From: Prosthecobacter debontii
Lineage (GTDB): Bacteria; Verrucomicrobiota; Verrucomicrobiia; Verrucomicrobiales; Verrucomicrobiaceae
Length of the DNA: 64,000 bases
Direction of reading: 5' to 3'
Assembly (NCBI RefSeq): GCF_900167535.1
Contig: NZ_FUYE01000001.1
Span: 186,001-250,000, forward strand
The stretch's first letter is position 1, and every line of letters begins with the position of its first letter. Shown one piece after another: positions 43,948-52,093 of the stretch. The notes beneath the pieces are model-generated. The model was not told the origin of the DNA and did no database searches. It saw only the letters and a program-made list of their open reading frames with translations. Made by a program: the position numbers and the translations under genes.

Positions 43948-44844
43948 TCACTGTGGTCCGAGCGCTTCCACGATGACTTTGACGTTGTGGGTCAGCATCG
44001 TCTCGAAGGTATGTGCATCCTTGGAGGTGCCATCGGCGACGAGGGGACGACCGGTTTTCACGCCGGTGCCACGCACGATTTCAGTGAGCACCTTGGGGTT
44101 GGCCTGGTCTTCAGGAAAGACGGCTTTGATTTTGTAATCGCGGATGGCCTGGATCGTCTGGGCGATGTATTGGGCCGAGATGTCATCGCTGCGGCCAATG
44201 CCCAGCATCGGGATGGTCTTGAAGCCATACTCCTTGCAGAAGTAGCCAAAGGCGGCGTGGGCGGTGACCAACTTGCGATCCCCGCGGGGAATGCGGGCGA
44301 TCTCCTTCTGCGCCCAGCTCTTGAGCTGCATGAATTTTTCTCCTGCGGCCTTGGCGCCTGCTTCATAGGTAGCGGCATTCGCAGGGTCCACTTCACTCAG
44401 TTCCGCAGCGACTACCCGTGCGGCACGGCGCATGTTTTCCGCACTGTGCCACCAGTGCGGGTCGATGCCGCTCTTGGCATGGGCTGGGCAACAGACAAAA
44501 ATTTCCTGCTTGGGATCCAGCAGAAGTGACGGGATGGTTCGCCCCACCTCCACGACTTTCACCTCACCACCCACACTATCCCGCAGCTTGTCGAGGTAAG
44601 TTTCCAAATGCTTACCGCAGGCCAGGATGATCGGGGCTCCTTTCATCGCCGCGATGTCGCGGGCGGAAGGTTCGAAATGATGCACATCTCCACCGGGTTT
44701 CATGATCTCGATCACTTCCACATGAGCACCGCCGACTTGGCGTGTCACATCGGCCAGGATGGGGTGCAGTGTGGCGACTTTGACGGCCGCTTCAGCACTG
44801 AGGCTAAAGGCGAGAAGGCTGAGGAGTGAGACCAGAAATTTCAT
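43948..44844 (-). CDS. znuA: Zinc/manganese ABC-transporter substrate-binding protein
   Basis: 298 residues, periplasmic. A signal peptide (LLSLLAFSLSAEA) precedes the cluster-A-I solute-binding fold. Metal ligands are visible: H55/H56 (GGDVHHFEPS), His in IDPHWWHS, His in VTAHAAFGYFCKEYGF and Glu/Asp in FPEDQANPK or VADG. The acidic His-rich loop of true zinc binders is short here, so manganese or iron is possible, but the coupled outer-membrane gene has a His-rich loop and favours zinc. No ABC permease or ATPase is adjacent; those are probably elsewhere. Upstream lies the barrel gene, with a strong hairpin between. Confidence 0.88.
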   Translation of the reverse strand: MKFLVSLLSLLAFSLSAEAAVKVATLHPILADVTRQVGGAHVEVIEIMKPGGDVHHFEPSARDIAAMKGAPIILACGKHLETYLDKLRDSVGGEVKVVEVGRTIPSLLLDPKQEIFVCCPAHAKSGIDPHWWHSAENMRRAARVVAAELSEVDPANAATYEAGAKAAGEKFMQLKSWAQKEIARIPRGDRKLVTAHAAFGYFCKEYGFKTIPMLGIGRSDDISAQYIAQTIQAIRDYKIKAVFPEDQANPKVLTEIVRGTGVKTGRPLVADGTSKDAHTFETMLTHNVKVIVEALGPQ

Positions 44845-44861
44845 GGCAGAGGCAAGGCGAG

Positions 44862-44885
44862 GGGCGTCCCGAACTCAGGACGCCC
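44862..44885. promoter_or_regulatory. Intercistronic hairpin between barrel and znuA genes
   Basis: GGGCGTCC (44862-44869) pairs with GGACGCCC (44878-44885), loop CGAACTCA. It lies in the 87-bp gap between the barrel stop (44932) and the znuA start (44844). In the direction of transcription no T run follows, so it is more likely an RNA-processing or attenuation element that lets znuA be expressed differently from the barrel gene. Confidence 0.5.
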
Positions 44886-44931
44886 TTTGGGTTTAATAAC
44901 GATGGTGGAAAAGAAATTGTTGTCTCCGAGA

Positions 44932-46206
44932 TTAGCGAACTTCAGGACCACCCCAGTTGAAGCTCACCTGAGCCCACACGGCGTGGTCGGTGCCACGTTC
45001 GTTGGAGTTGTCGTAGTTATATTGCAGGCGAAAGCGCAGCGTGCGGGCATCATTGGCATACCAGGTGACGCCGGGGCTGACTCGGAAACGGGAGTCTTGA
45101 GCGGTGTCCGCATTGCCGGCCACATACTCACCACGCAGACCGAGTTCGAGATTATTGCCCAGACCGTAGAGGACGCTCAGGTAGGCACCGAAGTCCTGCT
45201 GGGCCTCAGGATCACGGCCTTCCACGAGTTCATCCTCCACCTTGTAGTCGTTGAACATCGCCTCGGAACGCACGCGGAGATAACGACCACCGGGATCGAA
45301 CCCGTTTTCACGCCACTGATACTCGGCATGCACTCCATAGACGCTGGTGCGGTAGCCGGAAAGGTTTTCACCCCAGGCCCCGGAGATACCGGCGCGGTAT
45401 TGGTGGAAGTCGTTGTAGTTGTAAACGTTCGTCCAGTTCGCCACGATCAGCGTCTCATCCTCGGCAAAGACGGCTTCCTCAGCGGCATAACGTGCTGCGC
45501 CTTCTTCCTCATGGCCGTGACCATGATCATCCTCATTTTTGGGAGCGACGCCCAGAGCCAAGTCAAACTGCGACGTCCAGGGTAAGGGTGCCACCCAGGT
45601 GATCTCTGCCCCGATGGTCGTCATGGAGTCTTCCCCCAGCATGCGGGTGTTCACCAAATATTGGTCGACCCAGTCAAAGCCATGCGGGTGATAGGTGTTC
45701 TGGATGCCGAACCGATTGTAAACGCGGCCACCGCGAAGCTCGAAACCGCCGGGCAGGTTTTTAAACTTCCAAAACACTTCCTCAAAGATCGGGTCAATGC
45801 GGCTATCCGCAACGGCACCGGCATACGTGATGAAGAATTCATTGTGATCATCCAACCGACCCGAGAGCCCGAACTCCACATTCTGGAAAGTGACGGCATC
45901 CCGCTGCTCAGGATCGTGGTGGCCCGTCCGCAGTTCCCCCTGATCAATGGACGAGGTGCCAAACGCCGCATCCAAATGAATGTGCGGGAAGATCTTCCCC
46001 GCCAGACTGACGTCCATTCCCGTCAACCAATCGGCCTTACCATCCATCGGTAGCACCACAGGAGCCGACATTGCGGTAAAGGTGGAGTATTCGTAACGCT
46101 GTTGCTGCTGAGCGGCGAACTGCGTGGAGGTCTGGGCACCAGCCATCCAGGGGAAAACCAGGCAAGAGGAAACAACAAGTCGGAGAAGAGAAGCCGGGGA
46201 GCTCAT
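44932..46206 (-). CDS. Outer-membrane beta-barrel, putative zinc porin
   Basis: About 424 residues from the ATG at 46206 (a TTG at 46221 is possible). The signal peptide ends FPWMAGAQ. The body has alternating hydrophobic strands of the porin type (FELRGGRVYNRFGIQ, QFDLALGVAPKN, YRTSVYGVHAEYQW, NLELGLRGEYVAGN) and ends with the aromatic-rich strand AVWAQVSFNW. A His/Glu-rich loop DDHGHGHEEE sits near residue 228 and would suit metal capture. It begins the znuA operon and lies behind twin TTGCATTAACA boxes. Zinc is inferred from loop and partner. Confidence 0.78.
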   Translation of the reverse strand: MSSPASLLRLVVSSCLVFPWMAGAQTSTQFAAQQQQRYEYSTFTAMSAPVVLPMDGKADWLTGMDVSLAGKIFPHIHLDAAFGTSSIDQGELRTGHHDPEQRDAVTFQNVEFGLSGRLDDHNEFFITYAGAVADSRIDPIFEEVFWKFKNLPGGFELRGGRVYNRFGIQNTYHPHGFDWVDQYLVNTRMLGEDSMTTIGAEITWVAPLPWTSQFDLALGVAPKNEDDHGHGHEEEGAARYAAEEAVFAEDETLIVANWTNVYNYNDFHQYRAGISGAWGENLSGYRTSVYGVHAEYQWRENGFDPGGRYLRVRSEAMFNDYKVEDELVEGRDPEAQQDFGAYLSVLYGLGNNLELGLRGEYVAGNADTAQDSRFRVSPGVTWYANDARTLRFRLQYNYDNSNERGTDHAVWAQVSFNWGGPEVR

Positions 46207-46226
46207 GCTAGTAAAAAGCAATATAG

Positions 46227-46270
46227 TTGCATTAACATCAACTCATTTTCACAACTTTTTTGCATTAACA
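46227..46270. promoter_or_regulatory. Twin direct-repeat operator, Zur-like
   Basis: TTGCATTAACA occurs exactly twice, at 46227-46237 and 46260-46270, 33 bp apart (about three helical turns), directly upstream of the barrel gene. On the minus strand it reads TGTTAATGCAA, an AT-rich, near-palindromic metal-regulator-like box. The sequence does not fully match a known Zur or Fur consensus, so the regulator is inferred from the gene functions. Confidence 0.55.
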
Positions 46271-46297
46271 AAAAGCCCCCTCCAGGTGGAGAGGGCT
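46268..46297 (-). terminator. Terminator of wrbA
   Basis: On the minus strand AGCCCTCTCC (46288-46297) pairs with GGAGGGGGCT (46274-46283), followed by a T run at 46269-46274. It lies 36 bp after the wrbA stop and its T run overlaps the second operator repeat of the next gene. Confidence 0.82.
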
Positions 46298-46332
46298 AGC
46301 CCGGGGGGAATTGGTGGGAAAACGGGAATCGA

Positions 46333-46932
46333 TCAGGCTTTCAGCTTTGCCGTGATCTGGGCGACGTGCTTGCCCTGGAAACGGGCCAGCGACAATTCCT
46401 TCCCACTGGGTTGGCGGGAACCATCCGCACCAGCAATCGTCCCGGCACCGTAGGGACTGCCGCCGCGCACTTCACTGATATCGGTCAACTCAGGAGCCGA
46501 ATAAGGCAGACCCACATAAACCATGCCGTGATGCAACAAGGTCGGGATGAACGTGAGGATGGTGGATTCGTTACCACCGCCCGTGCCCGTGCTGGTGAAA
46601 ATGCTGCCCACTTTACCAATCAAGGCCCCTTTAACCCACAGGCCACCGGTTTGATCCAGGAAGCTGCGCATCTGGGCCGCCATGTTGCCAAAGCGAGTCG
46701 GGGTGCCGAAGATGATGCCATCGTAGTCCGCAAGTTCTGCCGCAGTGGCTTCAGGGAAACCGTGATCGAGCTTGCCACCCATCTTTTGGATCACTTCCTC
46801 AGAAAGTGTCTCGGGGACGCGTTTGACGGAGACTTCGACACCATCGACGGAGGAAGCGCCTTCAGCGATGGCCTTGGCCATGGTTTCGATGTGGCCGTAG
46901 GTGGAGTAGTAGAGAACGAGGATCTTGGACAT
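46333..46932 (-). CDS. wrbA: NAD(P)H:quinone oxidoreductase, flavodoxin type
   Basis: 199 residues, standard WrbA length. The FMN-binding loop is [20 protein letters not shown]. The WrbA signature follows: [25 protein letters not shown] and [47 protein letters not shown] completes the fold. The enzyme reduces quinones by two electrons using FMN and NAD(P)H, guarding against redox cycling. The gene is divergent from the histidine phosphatase and ends in a clear terminator. Confidence 0.96.
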   Translation of the reverse strand: MSKILVLYYSTYGHIETMAKAIAEGASSVDGVEVSVKRVPETLSEEVIQKMGGKLDHGFPEATAAELADYDGIIFGTPTRFGNMAAQMRSFLDQTGGLWVKGALIGKVGSIFTSTGTGGGNESTILTFIPTLLHHGMVYVGLPYSAPELTDISEVRGGSPYGAGTIAGADGSRQPSGKELSLARFQGKHVAQITAKLKA

Positions 46933-47108
46933 GGTCTTGAAAAGTTAGAGTTGCTTGACGGTTCGATTCTGCCCCCGCATTCGCGCCTCCACCAATGCCA
47001 TTGAGTCAGTCTGAGACTGATCTTTGAGCATACCCTTCCACTTGCGAAGTGGCGCTTTTCCGCCAAAGAACCTCATTCCGGGACACTCTGTGCTATATCT
47101 CCACCGTC

Positions 47109-47786
47109 ATGCCGATCACCCGCATCTACCTCATCCGCCACGGGGCCACGATTCTGACCGCAGAGGACCGCTTCGCCGGGGCCACCAATGTGCCCCTCTC
47201 CGATGAAGGACGTGCCCAAGCCGGGGGCCTTGCCGAACGGCTCAGCGCCTACTCAGTGGGTGCCGTTTACGCCTCACCCATGGACCGCACCATGGAAACC
47301 GCGCGCATCCTGGCCTCCCCCCATGGCCTGGAGGTGCAGCCGCGTGATGGCCTGCGCGAGATCTCCCACGGTCATTGGGAACAAATGACACGGCAGGAAG
47401 TCGAGCACGCCTTTCCCAAAGAAGCCGCTGCCTGGGATGAAGATCCCTACACCTACGCACCAGAAGGTGGCGAAAGCGGTCTCGCCGTGACGGCGCGTGC
47501 TCTGCCCGTGCTGGTGGACATCGTGCGCCATCACGAAGGTCAGTCCGTCATCGTCGTCTCCCACAAAGCCACCATTCGCCTTTTGCTCAGCTCCTTGTTA
47601 GGCTTCGATCCGCGCCGTTATCGCGATAACCTGGATCAAGACCCTGCCGCCTTGAACATCGTGGACTTCAAAGATCCTGTGCGGGCGCGTTTGATCCTTT
47701 TCAATGACACGTCCCACTATGCCGAGGCCCGCCTGAGAAAACCGGAGGCCCCCGAAGCTCGTCTCTCCAAGTGGTGGACACATTGA
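47109..47786 (+). CDS. Histidine phosphatase (phosphoglycerate-mutase-like)
   Basis: 225 residues from the ATG at 47109; an in-frame ATG 20 codons upstream adds a sequence that looks untranslated. The RHG motif is at R10-H11-G12 (IYLIRHGATI), the second Arg in YASPMDRTMETA, Glu in EISHGHWE and the second His in VVVSHKATIRLLL. It fits the broad-specificity phosphatase group (CobC/PhoE-like). It is 27 bp ahead of rpiB, so the pair may share a transcript and act on sugar phosphates. Confidence 0.92.
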   Translation: MPITRIYLIRHGATILTAEDRFAGATNVPLSDEGRAQAGGLAERLSAYSVGAVYASPMDRTMETARILASPHGLEVQPRDGLREISHGHWEQMTRQEVEHAFPKEAAAWDEDPYTYAPEGGESGLAVTARALPVLVDIVRHHEGQSVIVVSHKATIRLLLSSLLGFDPRRYRDNLDQDPAALNIVDFKDPVRARLILFNDTSHYAEARLRKPEAPEARLSKWWTH

Positions 47787-47813
47787 CACCTACCTAACCC
47801 AAACCTTTTCATC

Positions 47814-48242
47814 ATGAATATCGCCATCGGATCCGACCACGCCGGGTTTCGCTACAAAGAGGCCATCATCGAACACCTGAAAAGCACAGGCCACGAGGTG
47901 ACCGACTTCGGCACCTATTCCGACGCATCCACGGATTACCCGAAATTCATCCGTCCTGTCGCGGAGGCGGTCGCAGCAGGTAAGTTCGAGCGCGGCATCG
48001 TCCTGGGTGGCTCAGGCAATGGCGAAGCCATCGCCGCCAATCGTGTCAAAGGCATCCGCTGTGGTCTCTGCTGGAATCTGGAATCCGCACGTCTCACCCG
48101 CCTGCACAATGACGCCAACGTTTTGTCCCTCGGTGAACGCATGATGGATCTGCCCACCGCCCTGCAAATCGTGGATGTCTTTCTGTGCACCCCCTTCGAA
48201 GGTGGACGCCACCTCGCTCGCATTCAGCAGTTGGATGAATAG
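47814..48242 (+). CDS. rpiB: Ribose-5-phosphate isomerase B
   Basis: 142 residues. The RpiB/LacAB fold is clear: IAIGSDHAGFRYKEAI, DFGTYSDASTDYP, and the active-site loop GIVLGGSGNGEAIAANRVKGIR, where the GGSGNGE form replaces the CGTGIG of E. coli-type enzymes and is usual in actinobacterial and PVC members. It interconverts ribulose-5-phosphate and ribose-5-phosphate in the pentose phosphate pathway. The thioesterase gene starts 1 bp after its stop. Confidence 0.95.
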   Translation: MNIAIGSDHAGFRYKEAIIEHLKSTGHEVTDFGTYSDASTDYPKFIRPVAEAVAAGKFERGIVLGGSGNGEAIAANRVKGIRCGLCWNLESARLTRLHNDANVLSLGERMMDLPTALQIVDVFLCTPFEGGRHLARIQQLDE

Positions 48243-48243
48243 C

Positions 48244-48687
48244 ATGACTCCCGAACTCCTGCGCGAGACGGAGCAGTATCTGCATCAGCAGATCCCGCTG
48301 ACCCAAGCCATGGGCGTGCGTCTGGAAATGGAAGGTGCGCGACTCGTCGTCACCGCGCCTCTGGAGCCAAATCACAATCACTTGGGCACCGCCTTCGGGG
48401 GAAGCCTCAGCGCCATCGCCACGCTGGCAGGTTACGTGCAGCTCTGGCTCATGCTGGAGGACCGCACCGCTCATGTGGTGGTGCGTGAAAGCCACATCCA
48501 CTATCGTGTGCCGGTGCGCCATGGCATCCGCGCCATCTGCCACCCCCCTGACGCCACCTTATTGGCGGGCTTCCGTCACCACTTCGAGCAAAAGGGCAAG
48601 GCCCGCCTGCAACTGACGGTCGCGGTCGAGGATAACGGGCAAACTTGCGTCGAGTTCACCGGAGAGTTCGTGGCGATCCGTGGATGA
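48244..48687 (+). CDS. YiiD C-terminal-type thioesterase
   Basis: 147 residues from the ATG at 48244, one base after the rpiB stop, so coupled translation is likely. The sequence matches the YiiD_C hot-dog domain: QIPLTQAMGVRLEMEGARLVVTAPLEPNHNHLGTAFGGSLSAI, with N-H and the GTAFGGSL helix typical of hot-dog thioesterases. The stand-alone domain probably hydrolyses acyl-CoA or acyl-ACP. Its stop lies in the first of two tandem TGGATGATTCG copies (48681-48702), the border of a decayed repeat region. Confidence 0.85.
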   Translation: MTPELLRETEQYLHQQIPLTQAMGVRLEMEGARLVVTAPLEPNHNHLGTAFGGSLSAIATLAGYVQLWLMLEDRTAHVVVRESHIHYRVPVRHGIRAICHPPDATLLAGFRHHFEQKGKARLQLTVAVEDNGQTCVEFTGEFVAIRG

Positions 48688-48703
48688 TTCGTGGATGATT
48701 CGT

Positions 48704-48782
48704 GGGCCGGATGTGTTCGGCGAAATCCAGCTTGATCGAGAGAAAGTCACTTCGCCTGGGTTGCACCAAACCCAGCTGGCCG
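48704..48782. repeat. Palindromic element, copy A (GGCCGGATGTGTT arms)
   Basis: The stretch begins GGCCGGATGTGTTCGGCG and ends GTTGCACCAAACCCAGCTGGCC, imperfect inverted arms around about 35 bp. Both arms match the arms of the elements at 49433-49611, including the next 15 bases inward (CAGCYTGATM), so these are members of one repeat family. Confidence 0.6.
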
Positions 48783-48845
48783 ATGAGATCTTGATCTCGG
48801 CTAACGCCAAATCGTCTTTTTGGAGAGAGGTGTTATACTGTAAGC

Positions 48846-49035
48846 ATGAGCAGAAGTTCGTCCAGAATTTGCCAACGACCCTCTGTTTCTAGAGGCGCTC
48901 AGAGAAGGTTTGGAAATCCAAGAGCGCTTCTCCGCTGAACCTGTTTACGCCAAAACTGGCAAAGGTTACCTGAAGAGTGTCGGCGTGGAGGAACTGCAAA
49001 AGCTGAAAGCCCCAGAAGCGAAGAAATCCAAATGA
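48846..49035 (+). pseudogene. Small frameshifted gene (start codon out of frame by one base)
   Basis: A TATACT box and ATG (48846-48848) are followed by a 61-codon open frame (48850-49032, stop TGA 49033-49035) reading AEVRPEFANDPLFLEALREG ... KLKAPEAKKSK, which has coding-like composition. The ATG is one base out of frame with it: ATG-A-GCA instead of ATG-GCA. Removing that A would restore a 62-residue protein. It is either a recently broken gene, possibly an antitoxin-sized protein, or a sequencing error. Confidence 0.45.
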
Positions 49036-49432
49036 GGTGATGAAATGAAGGCGGCTTGGTTGGCTCCTTACACACGGGTCTTTTTCACTGCGCAGAATAA
49101 GGTGTTATGCCAGACGAAGAACGCTCTTCATAAGCCAACATCAGATGGTCATGACGTGACTCAGGCATTGTGGGAGCGAGAGCACACCCAAATTATGAAT
49201 CTTGAGGATGCCATTAACCTCTGCCGTCGCTGCCACCGCCTCGCCTCCTTTTGCTTTTACAATGGCAACACCTTTGCTGCCATTGCTCGCTCATTGATCC
49301 AGAAGCCGATGTGTCCCAAGCCCAAGCCGCAGTGCTACGCAGTTTAGCTGGACATATCGTCGCAGGCGTGGCGAGTGATGAGGAAGTGCAGGCTTGTTGA
49401 GCCTTTTGCCAATCTGGCCTGTGTGAATGACG
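49036..49432. other. Decayed coding remnants, no intact gene
   Basis: The stretch contains a weak 100-codon frame (49045-49344) and, in another frame, a protein-like tail IDPEADVSQAQAAVLRSL ... EEVQAC ending at about 49400. The part MNLEDAINLCRRCHRLASFCFYNGNTFAAIARSLI (49195-49300) looks like real protein sequence and the following tail continues in a shifted frame, so a gene has been broken here by at least one frameshift. No function can be given. Confidence 0.4.
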
Positions 49433-49611
49433 GTAGGCCGGATGTGTTTGGCGGAATACAGCCTGATACATGGAACGTCTGTTCGTCGAACTATCCGGCT
49501 TCATTGGGTGTGCGAGGTCCTTTCCATGAACGAAGTCCCTAACGCCGGATCGTTTGGCGAAGATGATCCATCTCGTTGCGATATGGGTTGCGCCAAACAC
49601 ATCCGGCCTAC
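49433..49611. repeat. Palindromic element with perfect 21-bp terminal inverted repeats (copy B)
   Basis: GTAGGCCGGATGTGTTTGGCG at 49433-49453 is repeated exactly, inverted, at 49591-49611. Two internal degenerate arms (inverted near 49482-49499, direct near 49543-49562, GCCGGATCGTTTGGCGAA) divide it into two units of about 67 bp. It resembles a tandem pair of REP-type palindromes or a MITE. No flanking target duplication is evident. Confidence 0.7.
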
Positions 49612-49621
49612 GTTCAGCGAA

Positions 49622-51205
49622 TCACCGCCGCAGAGCCCCGCCAGGGTGTTCTCCAGTTAAGTTTCCATCCCGAATGACGGGCATGCCATCCACCAGCACA
49701 TCGTTGAAACCCTGGGCATAATGATGGGGATCATCGAACTGAGAGGTATCCTGCACCTGATCAGGATCGAAGATCACCAGATCTGCCCAATAACCAATCT
49801 TCAAGGCGCCTCGATTTTTCAGACCGAAGGTTTCCGCAGGTAGGGAGGTCATGCGCTGAATGGCCTCCTCCAGCGACAACACTTTTTGTTCGCGTACATA
49901 TCGAGCCAAAACCCGCGCATTGTTGCCATAGCTGCGTGGGTGCGGCACGTCTTCACCGAGCAAACGCGGACCACCATCGCTGGCGATCATGGTAAGGGGA
50001 TGCTTCAGAAACACTTTCAAATCCTCTTCATTCATGCCGTGAAACACACCACTGCCGCCGCCACGCTTTTCGATCTCCAACAGGAGTTCGATTTGATCCT
50101 CCAAGGCATCTGAACCCCGCAGCTTTTTCGCAGCTTGGGGAATCGTCAGGCCATTGAGTGAGGGATCATCCGCGAAACGTGCAATGACCGCATAGCTGTA
50201 ATCCCTGCGTCCGCTGCGGCTGAGGATTTCCTTCATGCCCTGGATGATCTCCGCCTTCCGAATCGGCTCCTTCAGACGCGCGGCGAAGTCGGCTCGGGTG
50301 CCCTCCAAGGCTTCATCGGGGATCGTCTGTCGAAGGCCCGTGCTGGAGGCCGTGTAGGCATATTGATCGTGCGTGATGCGCAGCCCTTCTGCACGGGCTT
50401 TGTCGAGATAAGCGAGAACCTCCGGCGCACGTCCCCAGGCACTCGGCCCTGAGAGTTTGATGTGGGAGAGCTCGGTTTTCACCTTGGCCTCCCGAGCGAT
50501 GCATGTGAGCTCGTCCAGGGCGGTGAAAATGCGGCTGGTTTCATAGCGCATGTGGCTAGAATAAATCCCGTCATGAGCAGCCACCACTTTAGCCAGCGTG
50601 ACGATTTCCTCCGTCTTGGCAAAGGAACCCGGCACATAGATCAAACCCGTGCTCATGCCCAGAGCCCCATCCCGCATGGCCTGATCCACGAGCTTTTTCA
50701 TCGCTTCCAGTTGGGCGGCATCCGGTGCACGGATGAACTTCCCACCCATCCCCTGCTCTCGCACCGCGCCATGGCCGATCAACGTCGCCACATGCAAACT
50801 CACCTTGGCTTGATCGATCTCGCGAAAGAACGCGCTCACATCGGTCCGTGACATGCCGCAGTTTCCCGTAACGATGGTGGTCACGCCCATGCGCAGAAAA
50901 TTCTCGGCCACAGGCAACTCGCAGATTTTCTCGGAGTGCGTGTGCACATCGATAAAACCCGGAGCCACCACTTTCCCCTGAACATTGAGCTCCTGCTTGG
51001 CCTTTCCCTTCACCTCACCGAGAGCTGTAATCTTACCCCCGTGGATGCCGATATCGCCCAACCACGAGGCCTGCCCGCTGCCATCGACAATGCGAGCCTG
51101 GCGAATGATCACATCGAACGGAATGGTGGTTTCCTGAGCCCATCCGAGGCTGCATGAGATCATGCAGCCGAAGGTCACGCTACGAAGCCAAGCCATGATC
51201 GTCAT
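49622..51205 (-). CDS. D-aminoacylase/N-acyl-D-amino-acid deacylase, exported
   Basis: 527 residues (Met4 at 51196 is also possible). A signal peptide ends GWAQ. The amidohydrolase barrel begins VVAPGFIDVHTHSEK (metal HTH), followed by VTGNCGMS with the bridging-type Cys of D-aminoacylases, the SHMRYE motif and TELSHIKLSG with its His, and DGGPRLLGEDVPHPRSYG, where the catalytic Asp sits. The C-terminal strand is LKIGYWADLVIFDPDQVQD. Members hydrolyse N-acyl-D-amino acids and related peptides. It ends an operon with the SGNH and Gfo/Idh/MocA genes, so wall-derived D-amino-acid compounds are plausible substrates. Confidence 0.9.
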   Translation of the reverse strand: MTIMAWLRSVTFGCMISCSLGWAQETTIPFDVIIRQARIVDGSGQASWLGDIGIHGGKITALGEVKGKAKQELNVQGKVVAPGFIDVHTHSEKICELPVAENFLRMGVTTIVTGNCGMSRTDVSAFFREIDQAKVSLHVATLIGHGAVREQGMGGKFIRAPDAAQLEAMKKLVDQAMRDGALGMSTGLIYVPGSFAKTEEIVTLAKVVAAHDGIYSSHMRYETSRIFTALDELTCIAREAKVKTELSHIKLSGPSAWGRAPEVLAYLDKARAEGLRITHDQYAYTASSTGLRQTIPDEALEGTRADFAARLKEPIRKAEIIQGMKEILSRSGRRDYSYAVIARFADDPSLNGLTIPQAAKKLRGSDALEDQIELLLEIEKRGGGSGVFHGMNEEDLKVFLKHPLTMIASDGGPRLLGEDVPHPRSYGNNARVLARYVREQKVLSLEEAIQRMTSLPAETFGLKNRGALKIGYWADLVIFDPDQVQDTSQFDDPHHYAQGFNDVLVDGMPVIRDGNLTGEHPGGALRR

Positions 51206-51229
51206 CGCCCAAGCTTTTACAGGAAGGCG

Positions 51230-52090
51230 TTACTTTTTCCCACCTTTTTCGCGGATCATCTTCGCCAAATAGCGGGCGGTTTCATCACCGATCACATGAT
51301 AACCTGCCAGATTGGGGTGTCGATCGCCAAACCAGCCGGGTAATTTGCCGAGCTGGGCATCGAGTTGGTTGTCCATCACCATCACATCCTGTTTGGGGGC
51401 TTTTCCAAAGACAAAGGATTTCACCAACTCGTGATACTGCTCCGGCACCTTACTCAGGGCATACCGACGATAGTTCAGCATGTTTTCTCCCTTCCTCAGC
51501 TCCTGGGCATAACGTGGGTAGATGTCGAAAAGCGGCAGCTTCTCATCTCGGGCCACCTGTCGATTCAGCGCGTTGATCTGTGCACTCTTTTCCGCATCCA
51601 TGTAGGGGATAACGGTCATCACGATGAGGGTCGCCGCTGGGTGATCTTTGCGCAAACGCGCGATGAGTTCGCTGTAGTCCTTGGGATAGTTTTCGGTAAA
51701 GTTCTCGCGCCGAGCATAGTCATTGAGACCGTAACGAATGAAGATGTAATCGACGCCGGGTTTCTTGGCGATCTCCCGATCATAGCGCCCTGTATCGAGA
51801 AGACGCCGCACATACTCGCCACTCAAGCCGAGGTTAATGACGTTGGTCGGCGGCAGGTCTTTTTCAGCAGCAAGAAGGATACGCACCACATCCTCCAAAT
51901 GCGGTCCCTGCGGACGCATGAGACGCGGCATGCTTCCCTCAGTGCTACTATCGCCCACCAATAAAATTTGCAGCTTGCCCTCATGCTCGGCGTGAGCAGG
52001 CAGCACGGCCGTGAGGCATGCCATGGCGAGAAAGGCCAAACGGCTCCGAGTGGTGGTCGTGAACCAGGTATTCATAAAGGAGATCATCAT
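51230..52090 (-). CDS. Secreted SGNH/GDSL hydrolase
   Basis: 286 residues. The signal peptide (RLAFLAMACLTAVLPAHA) is followed by the nucleophile block LLVGDSSTEGS (D47-S48), the glycine block LGLSGEYV, the Asn block YGLNDYA and the catalytic DRHPNLAGYHV with Asp and His near 262-265. All four SGNH blocks are present, so the enzyme is likely active as an esterase or lipase in the periplasm. It sits 24 bp upstream of the D-aminoacylase and 3 bp downstream of the Gfo/Idh/MocA gene. Confidence 0.9.
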   Translation of the reverse strand: MMISFMNTWFTTTTRSRLAFLAMACLTAVLPAHAEHEGKLQILLVGDSSTEGSMPRLMRPQGPHLEDVVRILLAAEKDLPPTNVINLGLSGEYVRRLLDTGRYDREIAKKPGVDYIFIRYGLNDYARRENFTENYPKDYSELIARLRKDHPAATLIVMTVIPYMDAEKSAQINALNRQVARDEKLPLFDIYPRYAQELRKGENMLNYRRYALSKVPEQYHELVKSFVFGKAPKQDVMVMDNQLDAQLGKLPGWFGDRHPNLAGYHVIGDETARYLAKMIREKGGKK

Positions 52091-52093
52091 CGA

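Noticed and set aside
44862-44885. A terminator separating the barrel gene and znuA
   Set aside because: The hairpin is strong but no T run follows in the direction of transcription, so I list it as an intercistronic element instead.
49045-49347. Intact 100-residue gene
   Set aside because: Part of it looks like protein, but the homology-like stretch continues in another frame, so it reads as a broken gene rather than a functional one.
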